A stretch of DNA of 64,000 nt. Origin: Planctomycetota bacterium. GTDB taxonomy: Bacteria; Planctomycetota; J058; JAJDCP01. Shown here piece after piece: positions 63,412 through 64,000 of this stretch. Each line of letters begins with the position of its first letter. Position 1 is the stretch's first letter. The DNA lies in NCBI GenBank assembly GCA_029260765.1, contig JAJDCP010000131.1:1-64000 (forward strand), read 5' to 3'. The translations under genes and the position numbers were made by a program. Under the pieces are notes generated by a model. The model was not told the origin of the DNA. It ran no database searches and saw only the letters and a program-made list of their open reading frames with translations.

Positions 63412-64000
63412 CACTCCAGGTTCAGTCGATAGCCCACGCCATGTACGGTCGTCAAGATCCTGGGATGCTGCGGATCGGGCTCGACCTTCTTACGCAGGCG
63501 TGCGATGTGGTTGTCGACGGTGCGTGTGCTCGGATAGTGCCCCTGGCCCCAGATACGGTCGAGAATGCGCGCACGAGGGACCACGCAGCCGGGAGATTCC
63601 AACAACAGCCGCAGACACTCGACCTCCGTACGGGTCAGCGCTTGCTCGCTGCCTCCGTTATGGACCACGCAGGCCTCAAGATCGACGCGGACTCCCTGCG
63701 CCAGGTTGACGTCATGCCCGCTGCCGACCGTGCGACGCAAGACCGCGCGGATACGCGCCAGCAGTTGGCCCAGGCTGAAGGGCTTGGTTACATAGTCGTC
63801 CGCTCCCAGCTCGAGGCCGCGGATGACGTCGAGATCCTCGCTACGGGCCGTCAACAGGATCACCGGCAGGCGTGAGCCGCTCTCACGTAGCCAACGCAGC
63901 AGGTCGAAGCCACTGCGGCCGGGAAGCATGACGTCCAACAGCACCAGCGCGTAGCTGCCCAGCAGAGGCGACCCAGCCGCAAGGCGCTGCTCGGCAGACT
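63411..64000 (-). CDS. OmpR/PhoB-family response regulator (5' end beyond window)
   Basis: The visible part, read on the minus strand, holds a receiver with ALVLLDVMLPGRSGFDL (phospho-Asp), VILLTARSE and DDYVTKPFSL, followed by a winged-helix effector domain (EVECLRLLLESPGCVVPRARIL ... STRTVDNHIARLRKKVE ... ILTTVHGVGYRL). The N-terminus runs off the window; about 20 codons beyond the first internal Met are still in frame at 64000. It probably controls the overlapping SGNH gene and others. No cognate kinase is visible within the window unless it lies outside. Confidence 0.9.
   Translation of the reverse strand, partial: SAEQRLAAGSPLLGSYALVLLDVMLPGRSGFDLLRWLRESGSRLPVILLTARSEDLDVIRGLELGADDYVTKPFSLGQLLARIRAVLRRTVGSGHDVNLAQGVRVDLEACVVHNGGSEQALTRTEVECLRLLLESPGCVVPRARILDRIWGQGHYPSTRTVDNHIARLRKKVEPDPQHPRILTTVHGVGYRLNLE

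Overview
This is about 64 kb of chromosome from a high-GC bacterium, probably Gram-negative. It has lipoprotein signals, a predicted soluble transglycosylase, pssA and pgsA. The mix of histidine kinases, a Hanks-type Ser/Thr kinase, a MoxR/von Willebrand operon, an acyl-CoA-binding protein and a SpoIIE-type partner switch resembles Myxococcota or related 'deltaproteobacterial' lineages. That placement is an inference from gene content only. No tRNA, rRNA, CRISPR array or transposase gene was found.

Region 1 (1-9890) is the accessory part. It holds a probable circularly permuted papain-like protein (684-1820), a small membrane protein, a secreted protein with phage-fibre-like modules (2679-4037), a 1,623-residue repeat protein without a signal peptide (4434-9305, minus strand) and a 44-codon ORF resembling the start of the type VI secretion tube protein Hcp. 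Together these look like an orphan secreted-effector island; no secretion machinery is in the window. Region 2 (10067-23361) is signalling: three sensor kinases, a stand-alone receiver, a TraB-family membrane protein, a long protein with an N-terminal kinase-like domain (probably a pseudokinase) and a C-terminal active kinase domain, a GuaB1-like enzyme and a decayed receiver gene. Region 3 (23811-31111) holds a LamG lectin-like secreted protein, a DUF3047 lipoprotein, an acyl-CoA-binding protein, a complete Fe(III)/thiamine-type ABC importer (binding protein, fused permease, ATPase) and an NHL-repeat protein.

Region 4 (31089-40985) is a tightly packed MoxR operon: large vWA/amidotransferase-like membrane protein, MoxR ATPase, DUF58 protein, BatA-like vWA protein, FHA/coiled-coil protein and a Glu/Leu/Phe/Val dehydrogenase. 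Region 5 (41123-51136) is mostly housekeeping: an EEP-family phosphodiesterase, pssA, an in-frame folK-panC fusion, a lytic transglycosylase, ftsK, rimO and pgsA, many with overlapping stop and start codons. Region 6 (51168-57438) is a partner-switching module (HAMP-SpoIIE phosphatase, RsbW-like kinase, STAS antagonist) followed by a helical-repeat membrane protein and a tandem pair of PilX-like surface proteins. Region 7 (57477-64000) holds an RNase HII-like protein, a Nuc/Zucchini-like phospholipase-D-fold protein, a lipoprotein, a hybrid histidine kinase, an SGNH hydrolase and an OmpR-type regulator cut by the window end.

The points most worth following up are the folK-panC fusion, the pseudokinase-kinase protein with its missing start codon, the effector-like island with the Hcp-like remnant, and the partner switch next to the duplicated CHxPPGN proteins.
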